This document shows, piece after piece, positions 16,097 to 25,470 of a stretch of 64,000 nt of DNA. The number at the start of each line of letters is the position of its first letter. Positions within the stretch are counted from its first letter, which is position 1. A program made the translations under genes and the position numbers. The stretch is taken from positions 1 through 64,000 of the forward strand of contig CAMCYR010000006.1 of the NCBI GenBank assembly GCA_945885475.1, written 5' to 3'. The stretch is from Chitinophaga pinensis (lineage in GTDB: Bacteria; Bacteroidota; Bacteroidia; 2-12-FULL-35-15). The notes beneath the pieces were generated by a model. It made no database searches. It was not told the origin of the DNA and worked only from the letters and a program-made list of their open reading frames with translations.

Positions 16097-17626
16097 ATGT
16101 ACTTCAGCAAGTCGAATTTTCGTAGATCAACAGCCTTCATATTTTTATTACTTACTTCATTGTTCCTTCTGAACACATCAGCATCGGCTCAAACGACCAG
16201 CTCTCCATATTCCCGTTACGGAATTGGTGATGTGGGAGGTAAAGGTTTCGGACAAGGTTTTGCATTAGGCGGTACATACATAGCAATGCAGAACGATTCT
16301 GTTCAGATGTTTTTTATCAATAATGGAAATCCCGCTTCCTATTCAAATATGCGCCTGGTAACTGCTGAGCTGGGTGCAACCTATAACCGTGTTCAATTGG
16401 AAAGTGCAGATGCTAAAAAAACAATTAATAATGCTTCCTTAGCTTATATAGCTCTTGCTTTCCCGATCAAAAAATGGTGGGGCGCAAGTGTTGGTCTTGT
16501 TCCTTTTAGTTCTGTCGGCTATAAAGTTTCTGACGAGCAAGTTATTACCAACATCGGGACTGTGAATTATTTGTATGAAGGTACCGGTGGTATTAATCAG
16601 GTTTATTTTGGAAACGGTTTAAAGCCGCTTTATAATTTACCTCGCAAGTATCAGCAGTCTTCTAAATACGCATCATTGCGCTCGTTGAAGCGTGCCGATA
16701 ATTCCTTAAAATCCTGTCATGAATTGTTTGCCGACAGACAGGAGATGCGTAAAGCATTGAATAGAAAAAAATTCCTTCAGAGTTTATCTATGGGTGTAAA
16801 CGCTTCCTATCTTTTCGGAAACATAGAAAATACAAGACGATCTGTTTTTCCGGCAAGCATCTTCGCATTTAATACAAGAGTAGGAACCAATACGCGTGTG
16901 GATGGTTTGTACTTCGATTATGGAATGCAGATGGCTTATCTAATTGATTCGGTTTCATATAAAGATAAAGCAGACACTTGCCGTCCGGTTAAGTACCGCG
17001 ATCTGAAAGAAAATGTGAAAGTATTATTCGGACTGACTTTCTCTTCGCAAACATCAATGAATGCGAGTATAGATAGCGTTTCCTACAGTTATTTTAATAA
17101 TACGGTAGGAAATGAGATCATAAAAGATACGATAGAAAATACACAGGGAACAAAAGGAAAAATCACCTTGCCGCTTTCATTCGGTTTTGGCATCGGTTTC
17201 AAGAAAGGTGATAAATGGCTTGTTGCAGCCGATTTCGCTTTTCAGAATTGGAGTTCATACAGCTCTTTTGGCCAATCACAAGAATTAAAAAACAGTATGC
17301 GTGCTTCCTTGGGAGCGCAATTTATTCCTGATCCGCGTCCGAATGCTATTTATTTGAAACGGGTGCATTATCGTTTAGGTATGCGCTATATGCAAACCGC
17401 ACTTGAGTTGAAAAACACGCCTTTGAATGAGTATGGTTTAGTTGTCGGATTTGGTTTTCCTGTAGGAAGAAGTTTTATTTTACAAAATTTTTCTATGGTA
17501 AATATCGGAGTGGAGTTCGGTCAACGAGGAACAGTTACAAACGGACTTATCAAAGAAAATTACTTGAAAGCCTCTATCGGATTTACGATTAACGACAGGT
17601 GGTTCCAGAAGCCAAAATTTGATTAA
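16097..17626 (+). CDS. Outer-membrane beta-barrel protein, FadL/OmpP1-like
   Basis: I use the ATG at 16097 rather than the GTG at 16088, which overlaps coaX. The signal peptide is clear (RRSTAFIFLLLTSLFLLNTS, cleaved after ASAQ). The mature part begins with SSPYSRYGIGDVGG, a start common in Bacteroidota barrel proteins that lie before lptC. Many amphipathic strands with aromatic ends follow, such as WWGASVGLVPFSSVGYK and YRLGMRYMQTALEL. About 509 residues is suitable for a 12-14 strand barrel. Substrate is unknown; a transporter for hydrophobic compounds is the family expectation. Its place between coaX and lptC recurs in this phylum. Confidence 0.75.
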   Translation: MYFSKSNFRRSTAFIFLLLTSLFLLNTSASAQTTSSPYSRYGIGDVGGKGFGQGFALGGTYIAMQNDSVQMFFINNGNPASYSNMRLVTAELGATYNRVQLESADAKKTINNASLAYIALAFPIKKWWGASVGLVPFSSVGYKVSDEQVITNIGTVNYLYEGTGGINQVYFGNGLKPLYNLPRKYQQSSKYASLRSLKRADNSLKSCHELFADRQEMRKALNRKKFLQSLSMGVNASYLFGNIENTRRSVFPASIFAFNTRVGTNTRVDGLYFDYGMQMAYLIDSVSYKDKADTCRPVKYRDLKENVKVLFGLTFSSQTSMNASIDSVSYSYFNNTVGNEIIKDTIENTQGTKGKITLPLSFGFGIGFKKGDKWLVAADFAFQNWSSYSSFGQSQELKNSMRASLGAQFIPDPRPNAIYLKRVHYRLGMRYMQTALELKNTPLNEYGLVVGFGFPVGRSFILQNFSMVNIGVEFGQRGTVTNGLIKENYLKASIGFTINDRWFQKPKFD

Positions 17627-17659
17627 TTTTATAATGTTTCAGTGACTTCTGAAAAGTAT

Positions 17660-18274
17660 ATGAATGCTATTAATCAAATGCTCAGAAATATTCTATATAC
17701 CGTTTGTGTTCTTTTTATGTTTACTGGCTTTACAGCTTGTGAAAATGATATCGATGTGGTGAATTCGATCACTTCTGCTACGGAAAAAAAACTTCCATTA
17801 ACATCCAGTAAAAATGTGGAATACCTGTACAGCGATTCAGCGGTAGTGCGGGCGAAAGTAACAGCTCCTCAGGTGGATCAATTTGGTGGAGAAAAGCCCT
17901 ACCTGGAACTTCCCAAAGGGATGAATATTATTTTTTATCAAGCAACAAAGAAGGAACAGACCACCCTTACTGCCAACTACGGAATTGGTTACGACAGCGG
18001 GAGTGGTGTGATGGAAAAAATGGAAGCCAAAGGAAATGTAATTGTGGTTAACGAAAAAGGAGAGAAATTAAATACGGAACATTTGATTTGGAATGCCGCT
18101 ACAAAAAAAATATATACCGACGATTTTGTTAAAATAACAACGAAAGATCAAGTGATCTGGGGAGATGGAATGGAAGCCGATCAGGATTTTTCAGAATACA
18201 ATATAAAAAATGTAAAAGGAGAAATAGATATTAAAGAGGCAGACCTTGCTCCTGGTAAAAACGAAAATAAATAA
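17660..18274 (+). CDS. lptC: LPS-export protein LptC, lipoprotein form
   Basis: LptC passes LPS from the LptB2FG transporter to the LptA bridge in the periplasm. The ATG at 17660 is chosen over the GTG at 17642. The N-terminus is a lipoprotein signal (VLFMFTGFTAC, lipobox Cys), where proteobacterial LptC has a membrane helix instead. The rest is one jelly-roll of repeated strands, with LTANYGIGYDSGSGVMEKME followed by GNVIVVNEKGEKLNTEHLIW and KIYTDDFVKITTKDQVIWGD, the LptA/OstA pattern. About 204 residues is normal. It lies between the barrel gene and a tiny membrane protein, with 6 bases to the next ATG. Confidence 0.85.
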   Translation: MNAINQMLRNILYTVCVLFMFTGFTACENDIDVVNSITSATEKKLPLTSSKNVEYLYSDSAVVRAKVTAPQVDQFGGEKPYLELPKGMNIIFYQATKKEQTTLTANYGIGYDSGSGVMEKMEAKGNVIVVNEKGEKLNTEHLIWNAATKKIYTDDFVKITTKDQVIWGDGMEADQDFSEYNIKNVKGEIDIKEADLAPGKNENK

Positions 18275-18280
18275 TAAAAA

Positions 18281-18496
18281 ATGAATAAAACTTTCCGAAT
18301 ATTAGAACTTGTTTGGCTTTTTATGGGCTGTGTAGGGGTGATCATGTGTGCATTCTCCATCATTAGTGGTGATAACAGAGGTTCCATTTATTTTCTGGTT
18401 TTTACCTTTGCTTGTGGATTGATGTATGCCGTTAGACGTAAACAAAGAATGAAGTTTGAGGCATCTCAAAAACAGAAAGAAGAACAAAAAAAATAA
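18281..18496 (+). CDS. Small two-helix membrane protein, 71 aa
   Basis: Two predicted transmembrane helices (LVWLFMGCVGVIMCAFSI and SIYFLVFTFACGLMYAV) and a charged cytoplasmic tail (RRKQRMKFEASQKQKEEQKK). No named family. It lies 6 bases after lptC and 3 bases before the CNNM gene, so the three are one operon. The same tiny gene is expected between lptC and the CNNM gene in related Bacteroidota, from gene-order memory only. Confidence 0.7.
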   Translation: MNKTFRILELVWLFMGCVGVIMCAFSIISGDNRGSIYFLVFTFACGLMYAVRRKQRMKFEASQKQKEEQKK

Positions 18497-18499
18497 AAA

Positions 18500-19771
18500 G
18501 TGGAAAGTACAATCATTATATTAATTGCAATGCTTGCATCCGCATTTTTTTCGGGGCTCGAAATCGCGTTCATTACTTCCAACAAATTACGGATCGAACT
18601 TGAAAACAAACAAGGAAACTTTTCCGCGAAAATATTATCACATTTTAGTAAATATCCTGCTCGTTATTTGGGAACAATGCTGCTTGGTAATAACATTGCA
18701 TTAGTAATCTTTGGTATTTATATGGATGAACGATTGGAAGGTTTTTTGGAACAATTTATTCCTCATGAATATAAAATATTGATCCTGCTTATTTCAACGT
18801 TTCTCTCTACCATGCTTATCCTTATTACTGCTGAGTTTTTGCCGAAAAATTTATTTAGGATCAATCCGAACAAAACACTTACTTTATTTTCATTTCCTCT
18901 TACAATCGTTTATGGCTTGCTGTATCCCATTGTCATGATTACGATTGGTTTTTCTGAATTTATTCTCAAAAGATTATTCCGTTTGAAAATTGAAAATGAA
19001 AATGCCGCATTTACAATGATCGATTTGGATAATTATGTAAGAGAAGGAACGTCCTCTTCGGTTGAGAAAAAAGCGGAGATGGATCATGAAATCCAGATCT
19101 TTCAGAATGCATTGGATTTTTCTAGTGTGAAAGCCCGGGAATGCATGATTCCCCGTACAGAAATTATCGCCTTGGATGTTAATGAGTCGATCAATGTTTT
19201 AAAACAAAAGTTTATTTCTTCCCGCCTCTCAAAAATATTGATCTATGCAGATAGTATCGATAACATTATTGGTTATGTGTATTCAAAAGAACTTTTTAAA
19301 AGTCCCGAAAGCATAAAGAGTATTTTACTGCCGGTGAGTATCGTTCCTGAATCGATGGCTGCAAGTGAAGTACTCACTGTTTTTATTCAACAGCATAAGA
19401 GTATTGCTGTGGTTGTTGATGAATTTGGTGGCACATCTGGCATGCTTACAATGGAAGACGTTATGGAAGAAATATTCGGAGAAATAGAGGATGAACACGA
19501 TAAAGAAGAAATGATCGAAAAGCAACTATCTGATCATGAATTTATTTTTTCTGCCCGCTTAGAAACCGATTATATCAATAAAAAATACAACCTCAATTTA
19601 CCCATCCTGGATAATGTGGAAACCTTGGGCGGATTGATCATGCATTACCACGAAAGTATCCCGCATTTTCAAGCCGAAATCAGAATCGAAAACTTTTTAT
19701 TTACCATAATTGCAGTGACCAGAACCCGAATAGATCAGGTGAATTTATCGATACAAAACTTAAATTCCTGA
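18500..19771 (+). CDS. CNNM/CorC-type membrane protein with CBS pair (GldE-like)
   Basis: 423 residues starting at GTG. An N-terminal DUF21/CNNM membrane domain has about four helices (ILIAMLASAFFSGLEIAFIT at the start, LLGNNIALVIFGIYM). A CBS pair follows (ECMIPRTEIIALD at about 215, VVVDEFGGTSGMLTMEDVME at about 300) and a C-terminal CorC_HlyC domain (LETDYINKKYNLNLP, then ETLGGLIMH). Relatives export Mg2+ or Co2+, and in Bacteroidota the group includes the gliding protein GldE. No other gld gene is in the window, so a general metal-transport role is as likely. It is co-transcribed with lptC. Confidence 0.85.
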   Translation: MESTIIILIAMLASAFFSGLEIAFITSNKLRIELENKQGNFSAKILSHFSKYPARYLGTMLLGNNIALVIFGIYMDERLEGFLEQFIPHEYKILILLISTFLSTMLILITAEFLPKNLFRINPNKTLTLFSFPLTIVYGLLYPIVMITIGFSEFILKRLFRLKIENENAAFTMIDLDNYVREGTSSSVEKKAEMDHEIQIFQNALDFSSVKARECMIPRTEIIALDVNESINVLKQKFISSRLSKILIYADSIDNIIGYVYSKELFKSPESIKSILLPVSIVPESMAASEVLTVFIQQHKSIAVVVDEFGGTSGMLTMEDVMEEIFGEIEDEHDKEEMIEKQLSDHEFIFSARLETDYINKKYNLNLPILDNVETLGGLIMHYHESIPHFQAEIRIENFLFTIIAVTRTRIDQVNLSIQNLNS

Positions 19772-19834
19772 TAATCAGATATTTGAATTCCAAAACCTTT
19801 TGTCTAAAAACTTTTAAGATTTCACTAAGAATCT

Positions 19835-19842
19835 TATATTTG
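19835..19842 (+). promoter_or_regulatory. -7 box TATATTTG of ppiD-like gene
   Basis: TATATTTG matches TAnnTTTG and lies 70 bases before the ATG of the foldase gene in a 141-base gap. The leader is AT-rich without recognisable structure. Confidence 0.45.
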
Positions 19843-19912
19843 CAACCCTATTAATTAATTCGGATTTGTCAATTGGTTAAGGGACAAAAAACAAAAACAA
19901 AAAAAATTATAT

Positions 19913-22111
19913 ATGAGTACTTTAGAAAGTTTGCGTAAGCGTTCAGGCCTGTTGGTTGCAATTGTAGGTTTGGCATTGTTAGCATTTGTATTAACTAGTT
20001 TATTTGAAGGCGGTAGTTCTATTTTTGGCGGTAATGATACCGCAGTAGGAGAGATCGCCGGTAACACGATCGATATAAATGTTTTTAAGAACAAAGTAGA
20101 TGCTGCTGTTGAAACTCAAAAGCGTAACGGTCAGAAAACATCGTTAACCGCTGAAGAAACAGATGGTATTGTTCAGCAGGTTTGGAACCAAATGATCAAT
20201 GAGCAGGTTATGGTGAAGGAATATGAGAAGTTGGGAATTTCTATTTCTGACGAAGAATTATATGACTTGATGGTGACTCATCCTCATTCTGCTTTGGTTA
20301 GAAATTTGAGTGATCCTCAATCTGGAAAAGTTTCTCCGATGTTCGCTGATCCTCAAACTGGTGAAGTAAGTCCGGCTAAGATCCGTGAGTTTACGCAAGC
20401 AATGACTGATGAGCAGGAAGCACAATGGATGCAATTAGAAGAATATGTTCGTCAGGTTCGTGTGATTGAAAAATACAATAACCTTATCAAAAAAGGATTG
20501 TATGTTACTTCATCTGCTGCAAAACGTGAATATTTAGCTCAAAATAACATGTCTTCGATCAGATATGTTGTTAAAAATTACAAATTATTGGCCGACAGTA
20601 CGATCAAGCCAACTGAAGAAGAATTGAATGTCTATTATTCTGCTCACCAGAATTCTTATAAGCAAGAAGCTTCTCGTATATTGGAATATATCACTTACGA
20701 TATCTTACCTTCTCAGGAAGATATCACTGAGGCGAAAGTAAGAATGCAGAAAGTAGCAGTTGATTTTAAGACTGCAAAATCGTTCACAGAAGATTCAACA
20801 TTCATTATTGCAGAATCTGAAACACGCAATTTTGACCAGTCTTTTCACGTAGCTGGTACCTTGTCTCCGTTTATTGATACTGCCATGTTTAAGGCAGAAG
20901 TTGGAACTGTAATGGGACCGAACGAAGAAAATGGTGCTTTGAAAGTTTCAAAATTATTAGCTACAAAAATGTCTGCAGATTCAGCAAAGGTTCGTCATAT
21001 CCTTGTGGGATATAAAGATTCCGGAGCTTCTCAAACAATTACACGTACAAAAGAACAAGCAAAAACGCTTTCCGACAGCTTGTTAGGTGCACTTAAAAAA
21101 GGTGGAAAATTTGTTGATTTTGTAGAAAAATTCTCTGATGATGGTGGTAAAAAAATGCCTCCCAACAAGAAAGAAGGAGAAGAATATATGGGTAAAGGCG
21201 GTGACTACGGTTGGTTAAATGCAAACAGTGGTTTTGTTGAACCTTTCAAAAATGCAGGTTTAGATGGTAAGAAAGGTGATCTTGTAGTTGTAGAATCTCA
21301 GTTCGGATACCATATTATGGAAGTATTGGATACAAAAGGATCGCAAAAGAAAGTTCAGGTTGGAACTATAGAAGCACGAATGGAAGCGAGCAGCAAAACC
21401 AAGCAAATGATCTATTCATTGGCAAGTGACTTCTCTGGAAAGAACACAAGTAACGAATTGTTCCAAAAAGCGGTTGTTGACCAAAAATTAAATAAACGTG
21501 TTACCGAAAAGTTAAAGGAAAACGATAAAACAATTGCTGGTATCGATTCTCCTAAACCATTGATCCGTTGGGCGTATGAAAAAAAATTAGGAACCGTTTC
21601 TGAGCCTCAGGAATATGGAGATAAGTACATTATTGCTGTGATTACTGATGTAAGAGAGAAAGGAATTGCTCCTTTGGAACAAGTGAAAGACCTTGTAACT
21701 GCAAAAGTGATAGAGGGAAAGAAAGCAGAGATCTTTACAAAAGAGTTCGCTGCCGCAATGGCTGGAAATGCAAACATAGATGGAATTGCTTCTGCAATGA
21801 AGTTGCCTGTTGAACAAGCTCAGAACGTTAATTTTATGACGAATCAAATACCGGGTTCTTCAAGTGAGCCATCTGTAATGGGTGTTGTTTCTGTTCAGAA
21901 AGCTAAAACATTGAGCAAGCCTATTGCAGGTAAAGAAGGAGTATTTGTTGTTTTTGTTGAATCTGTTAGCGAAGCAGCAGCTTTAAAAGAATACAGCGGT
22001 CCTCAAAAAGCACAGATGCAAAGTATTCAACCACGTGTCGATTATGAAGTATTCAATGCCTTGAAAGAAAATGCAAACATTGTTGAGCACTTGACAAAGT
22101 TTGGTTACTAA
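19913..22111 (+). CDS. ppiD: Periplasmic peptidyl-prolyl isomerase, PpiD/SurA type
   Basis: 732 residues. One N-terminal membrane anchor (LLVAIVGLALLAFVLTSLFE) with a SurA_N-like chaperone domain behind it (VGEIAGNTIDINVFKNKVD, EQVMVKEYEKLGISISDEEL). A parvulin domain lies at about 360-480: VRHILVGYKD, then FSDDGGKKM and GKGGDYGWL, then VESQFGYHIMEV, all standard parvulin elements. The C-terminal half repeats chaperone-like helices. It is predicted to fold or chaperone outer-membrane proteins at the inner-membrane surface. Its own promoter box and terminator make it a single-gene unit. Confidence 0.9.
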   Translation: MSTLESLRKRSGLLVAIVGLALLAFVLTSLFEGGSSIFGGNDTAVGEIAGNTIDINVFKNKVDAAVETQKRNGQKTSLTAEETDGIVQQVWNQMINEQVMVKEYEKLGISISDEELYDLMVTHPHSALVRNLSDPQSGKVSPMFADPQTGEVSPAKIREFTQAMTDEQEAQWMQLEEYVRQVRVIEKYNNLIKKGLYVTSSAAKREYLAQNNMSSIRYVVKNYKLLADSTIKPTEEELNVYYSAHQNSYKQEASRILEYITYDILPSQEDITEAKVRMQKVAVDFKTAKSFTEDSTFIIAESETRNFDQSFHVAGTLSPFIDTAMFKAEVGTVMGPNEENGALKVSKLLATKMSADSAKVRHILVGYKDSGASQTITRTKEQAKTLSDSLLGALKKGGKFVDFVEKFSDDGGKKMPPNKKEGEEYMGKGGDYGWLNANSGFVEPFKNAGLDGKKGDLVVVESQFGYHIMEVLDTKGSQKKVQVGTIEARMEASSKTKQMIYSLASDFSGKNTSNELFQKAVVDQKLNKRVTEKLKENDKTIAGIDSPKPLIRWAYEKKLGTVSEPQEYGDKYIIAVITDVREKGIAPLEQVKDLVTAKVIEGKKAEIFTKEFAAAMAGNANIDGIASAMKLPVEQAQNVNFMTNQIPGSSSEPSVMGVVSVQKAKTLSKPIAGKEGVFVVFVESVSEAAALKEYSGPQKAQMQSIQPRVDYEVFNALKENANIVEHLTKFGY

Positions 22112-22130
22112 AAGTTAATTCAAAAAATAT

Positions 22131-22162
22131 AAAAAGGCTTCCCGAAACGGTAGCCTTTTTTT
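22131..22162 (+). terminator. Intrinsic terminator of ppiD-like gene
   Basis: Stem AAAAAGGCT / AGCCTTTTT around a 12-base loop with further T residues, 20 bases after the stop codon. The A/T flanks let it also work for minus-strand transcripts arriving from rodA. Confidence 0.85.
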
Positions 22163-22212
22163 TATGCCTTCTCTCGTCCTGAAATAAGTTGTCACACAAA
22201 ACAACTTAAATT

Positions 22213-22350
22213 ATGGAAGCACAAGAACGACAAGGAGCAAGACGTAGTCAACGAGATTATAGTTTAGCCTATAAATTACAGGTAGTATCAGAAGTAGAAA
22301 AAGTCGAATTAAGTTACATTGCGAGGAAAGAAGCAATCTTTCATTTTTAG
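22213..22350 (+). pseudogene. Truncated IS3-type transposase OrfA remnant, 45 aa
   Basis: Too short for the ORF track. ATG to TAG encodes 45 residues with RRSQRDYSLAYKLQVVSEVE, the typical start of IS3-family OrfA helix-turn-helix proteins, then diverges (YIARKEAIFHF) and stops. No OrfB, DDE motif or second end is nearby, so it is a decayed fragment. It lies between the ppiD terminator and the rodA stop. A short inverted repeat AAGTTGT / ACAACTT just upstream (about 22187-22208) may be a leftover end. Confidence 0.7.
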
Positions 22351-22364
22351 AAGGAATAGAAAAT

Positions 22365-23639
22365 CTACCTCAGGATCTGCAATCTTTTTGAATCTAATTT
22401 TATGAAGATGAAAAGTAAAATAGTGAACGACCACAAGGATGATCCTCCATAACTAAAGAATGGCAAAGGAATGCCAATAACAGGTGCAAGTCCGATCGTC
22501 ATTCCAACATTTACTGTTAAGTGAAAGAACAATACAGAAGCCACACCATAACCATAGATTCTACTAAAAGGAGACCGTTGCCTTTCGGCCATAAAGATCA
22601 ATCGGATCATAAGAAATAGTTGAAGTATTATTACAAAAGCACTACCCACAAATCCCCATTCTTCACCTACAGTACAAAATATAAAATCAGTATCCTGTTC
22701 AGGTACAAAATCGTATTTTGTTTGTGTACCTTGTAAATATCCTTTTCCGATAAATCCACCTGAACCGATTGCAATCTTTGCTTGGTTCACATTGTATCCT
22801 TCTTTTTTCAGATCTACCGTACCTCTTCCCAACAATACATCAATACGTATTTTTTGGTGATCTTCCATGTGGTCGTAAACAAAAGTTGTTCCCCGAACCA
22901 TACTGCAGGCGGTTAATCCAATGATTCCGATGATGAATAAGTTCTTCGCGTTACGTTTAATAAATAAAAGTGCGATGGTGCAAAGTGAGCCGATAATAAT
23001 GAAGAGGTACAAGTTGTTGATCAACAATGCAAGGATAAATAATACAATCGCTAAAAAGCCGAGTAATAAATAATTTACGGATAATCCTTCACGGTATAAG
23101 GTGAATATGAAGGCTGCGAATACAATAGCTAATCCGGTTTCATCTTGCAGTTTCATGATAATGATGCAAGGAATACCAATGATCAATAGTGATATGAATG
23201 TGTTTTTATAATCTGCAATTTTTATATTCTGATTGCTCAGGAATTTTGCTAGCGCTAAGTTTGCTGCAAATTTCATGAACTCTGCGGGTTGTACTCCAAA
23301 GTCGCCAAAGCGAAACCAGGAGCGGCTTCCTTTAACTTCGCGTCCGAGAAAAGGTACCGCAATATTTGCAATTAGAATAGCGCCAAAAATAAAATAAGCG
23401 AAAGCTGTATAAAAATTCTCATCGATGATCAATATGATTAACGCGAGTAATAAAGAGGTTGCAATCCAAATTAATTGTTTGCCATATTTTTGACTCACAT
23501 CAGTAATTACGTGGTGTTCTTCGTTATATACCGCAGCGTAAATATTCAGCCATCCCATCATTATCAATAATAGATAGGTAAGGACTGTTATCCAGTCGAT
23601 GTTGTGAAAAATGCTAGTGTTGTTTTGTGATCGTTGCAT
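22365..23639 (-). CDS. rodA: Rod-shape peptidoglycan polymerase RodA (SEDS)
   Basis: Glycosyltransferase that polymerises lipid II for side-wall growth, partner of PBP2. 424 residues with about ten transmembrane helices. SEDS signatures: FGVQPAEFMKFA at about 123 (the Q-P-[AS]-E motif), an extracellular loop with YNVNQAKIAIGSGGFIGKGY at about 288, DFIFCTVGEEWGF at about 325, and GIPLPFFSYGGSSLW at about 395. The start overlaps the end of mrdA by 26 bases, so translation is coupled. Last gene of mreB-mreC-mreD-mrdA-rodA. The C-terminus is normal; the IS remnant next to it did not cut the gene. Confidence 0.95.
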   Translation of the reverse strand: MQRSQNNTSIFHNIDWITVLTYLLLIMMGWLNIYAAVYNEEHHVITDVSQKYGKQLIWIATSLLLALIILIIDENFYTAFAYFIFGAILIANIAVPFLGREVKGSRSWFRFGDFGVQPAEFMKFAANLALAKFLSNQNIKIADYKNTFISLLIIGIPCIIIMKLQDETGLAIVFAAFIFTLYREGLSVNYLLLGFLAIVLFILALLINNLYLFIIIGSLCTIALLFIKRNAKNLFIIGIIGLTACSMVRGTTFVYDHMEDHQKIRIDVLLGRGTVDLKKEGYNVNQAKIAIGSGGFIGKGYLQGTQTKYDFVPEQDTDFIFCTVGEEWGFVGSAFVIILQLFLMIRLIFMAERQRSPFSRIYGYGVASVLFFHLTVNVGMTIGLAPVIGIPLPFFSYGGSSLWSFTILLFIFIKLDSKRLQILR

Positions 23640-25470
23640 TTTTATCTTTGTGTATCAAGTCGGCTTCTAACATTCTTTTTTCTAGGTCAGGTCTTGTGAT
23701 CTTCCCTTTTAAATACTTTTCCATCATCAGCCTAGCGATCGGTCCTGCATAGGTAGAACCGAATCCGGCATTTTCAATTAAAATACCAATTGCTATTTTA
23801 GGATTATCTTTCGGAGCAAAACAAACAAATACCGAGTGATCTTTTCCTGAATTCTGTGCTGTACCGGTTTTTGCGCAATAAGGTATACCCTCAATTTTTA
23901 ATGCTGCTGCAGTGCCACCTTCAACTGCTTTTGCCATACCAGCTATCACGACATTGTAGATGGCCGTATCTTTAATTTTGGTATAATGTTTTACTTTAAA
24001 GCGATCTAAGATGGTATCATTCGGGTTTCCATCAATTGCCTTTACAATGTGTGGTGTGTAGTACCAGCCTTTATTTGCAATGATCGCAACAAGGTTTGCA
24101 TTTTGAAGAGGAGTGACTCCTAGTTCATTTTGTCCGATTCCCAAAGAAATAACAGTACTCGCTTTCCAACTTCCTTTCCCAAAAATTTTATTATAGTAAT
24201 TGATGCTGGGTACATTCCCTCGTAATTCGTTCGCTAAATCCGAGCCGGTTTTAGTACCCAAACAAAAGCTCGTTGCTATTTCGCGCCAATTTGCATATGC
24301 TTTATAGGTGTTATGATATTTTTTATCTTCAATTACACTTTTAAATACATACGAAAAATACGAGTTGCAAGATGTACCAATTGCGCCTTCCAAATCCATC
24401 GGAGAACCGTGTGGATGGCATTTTGGTCTTCCTCCCAAAGGCGGATAACCACGGGCGCATGGATAACGTGTATCAGCTTTTAATACTCCTTCATTTAGTC
24501 CGATGAGTGCCATTACTAATTTAAATGTTGAACCCGGAGGATAAGATGCCATCGTTGAGCGGTTGAACAAAGGCATCCCGATTGAATCCTGTGACAACGC
24601 GACAAAATTTTTGTTTCGTGCTCTTCCAACAAATAAGTTTGGGTCGTATGTCGGGCTTGTTACGATTGCAAGAATTTCACCTGTTGATGGATCCAATGCC
24701 ACCACACTTCCGATCTTATTCTGCATGAGTAGCTCAGCATATTCCTGAAGATCCGCATCTAGTGTTGTTGTGAGTGGTTTCCCTGAAATGGCTGCCGTGT
24801 CGTATAATCCGTTCATGTAACTACCCATGTCGCGGTTATTTACATCCTTCATGATAATGCGAAGTCCTTTTTTTCCACGGAGTACTTTCTCGTAACTTTT
24901 TTCAATTCCACTGATTCCTAAATAATCTCCTTCTCTGTAATAGGAATCTTTTTCGGTTGTTCGTTTATCGGCCTCCCCAATGTAACCAAGCATATGAGCG
25001 GCAATTTTTCTTGGGTATTTTCGTAATGTTCGGGATTGAACGAAAAATCCGGGAAAGCGATAGAGCACTTCTTGCAGTGCTGCATAATCTTTGGGTGAAA
25101 GTTGCTTTTCAAAGATAGATTCCTTCCTAGGTGAATTAGGCGACTGAACGGCCTTTTTCATTTTTTTTAAAAACTGCTCTCTCGTAATTCCAAGTAAACT
25201 ACAAAGCTCTAACGTATCGATATTTTTTACGTTTTTTGGAAGGATCATTAGATCATAAGCGGCTTCGTTGTAAACAAGCAATTTGTTGTTCCTATCGTAA
25301 ATATACCCTCTGATGGGAAAGTCGGTTGTGTAGCGGAATGCCTGATTTCTCGCATCCAGCTTGTATGTGTCGTCTATTACCTGGATATAAAATAAGCGTG
25401 AAATATAGGCGAGCCCGACCAATATAAAGACTCCGATAATAATGTATTTTCTTTCAGATAACTGATTCAT
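23614..25470 (-). CDS. mrdA: Penicillin-binding protein 2 (elongasome transpeptidase)
   Basis: Class B PBP that cross-links peptidoglycan with RodA. 618 residues: one membrane anchor (YIIIGVFILVGLAYISRLFY), dimerisation domain (about 50-230, with LGYIGEADKRTTEKD), and transpeptidase domain with the Ser nucleophile in PPGSTFKLVMALIG (about 315), SCNSYFSY (about 370) and KTGTAQNSG (about 545). Length is usual. Its ATG overlaps the mreD stop by 4 bases (ATGA), typical of coupling. Confidence 0.95.
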   Translation of the reverse strand: MNQLSERKYIIIGVFILVGLAYISRLFYIQVIDDTYKLDARNQAFRYTTDFPIRGYIYDRNNKLLVYNEAAYDLMILPKNVKNIDTLELCSLLGITREQFLKKMKKAVQSPNSPRKESIFEKQLSPKDYAALQEVLYRFPGFFVQSRTLRKYPRKIAAHMLGYIGEADKRTTEKDSYYREGDYLGISGIEKSYEKVLRGKKGLRIIMKDVNNRDMGSYMNGLYDTAAISGKPLTTTLDADLQEYAELLMQNKIGSVVALDPSTGEILAIVTSPTYDPNLFVGRARNKNFVALSQDSIGMPLFNRSTMASYPPGSTFKLVMALIGLNEGVLKADTRYPCARGYPPLGGRPKCHPHGSPMDLEGAIGTSCNSYFSYVFKSVIEDKKYHNTYKAYANWREIATSFCLGTKTGSDLANELRGNVPSINYYNKIFGKGSWKASTVISLGIGQNELGVTPLQNANLVAIIANKGWYYTPHIVKAIDGNPNDTILDRFKVKHYTKIKDTAIYNVVIAGMAKAVEGGTAAALKIEGIPYCAKTGTAQNSGKDHSVFVCFAPKDNPKIAIGILIENAGFGSTYAGPIARLMMEKYLKGKITRPDLEKRMLEADLIHKDKNATITKQH

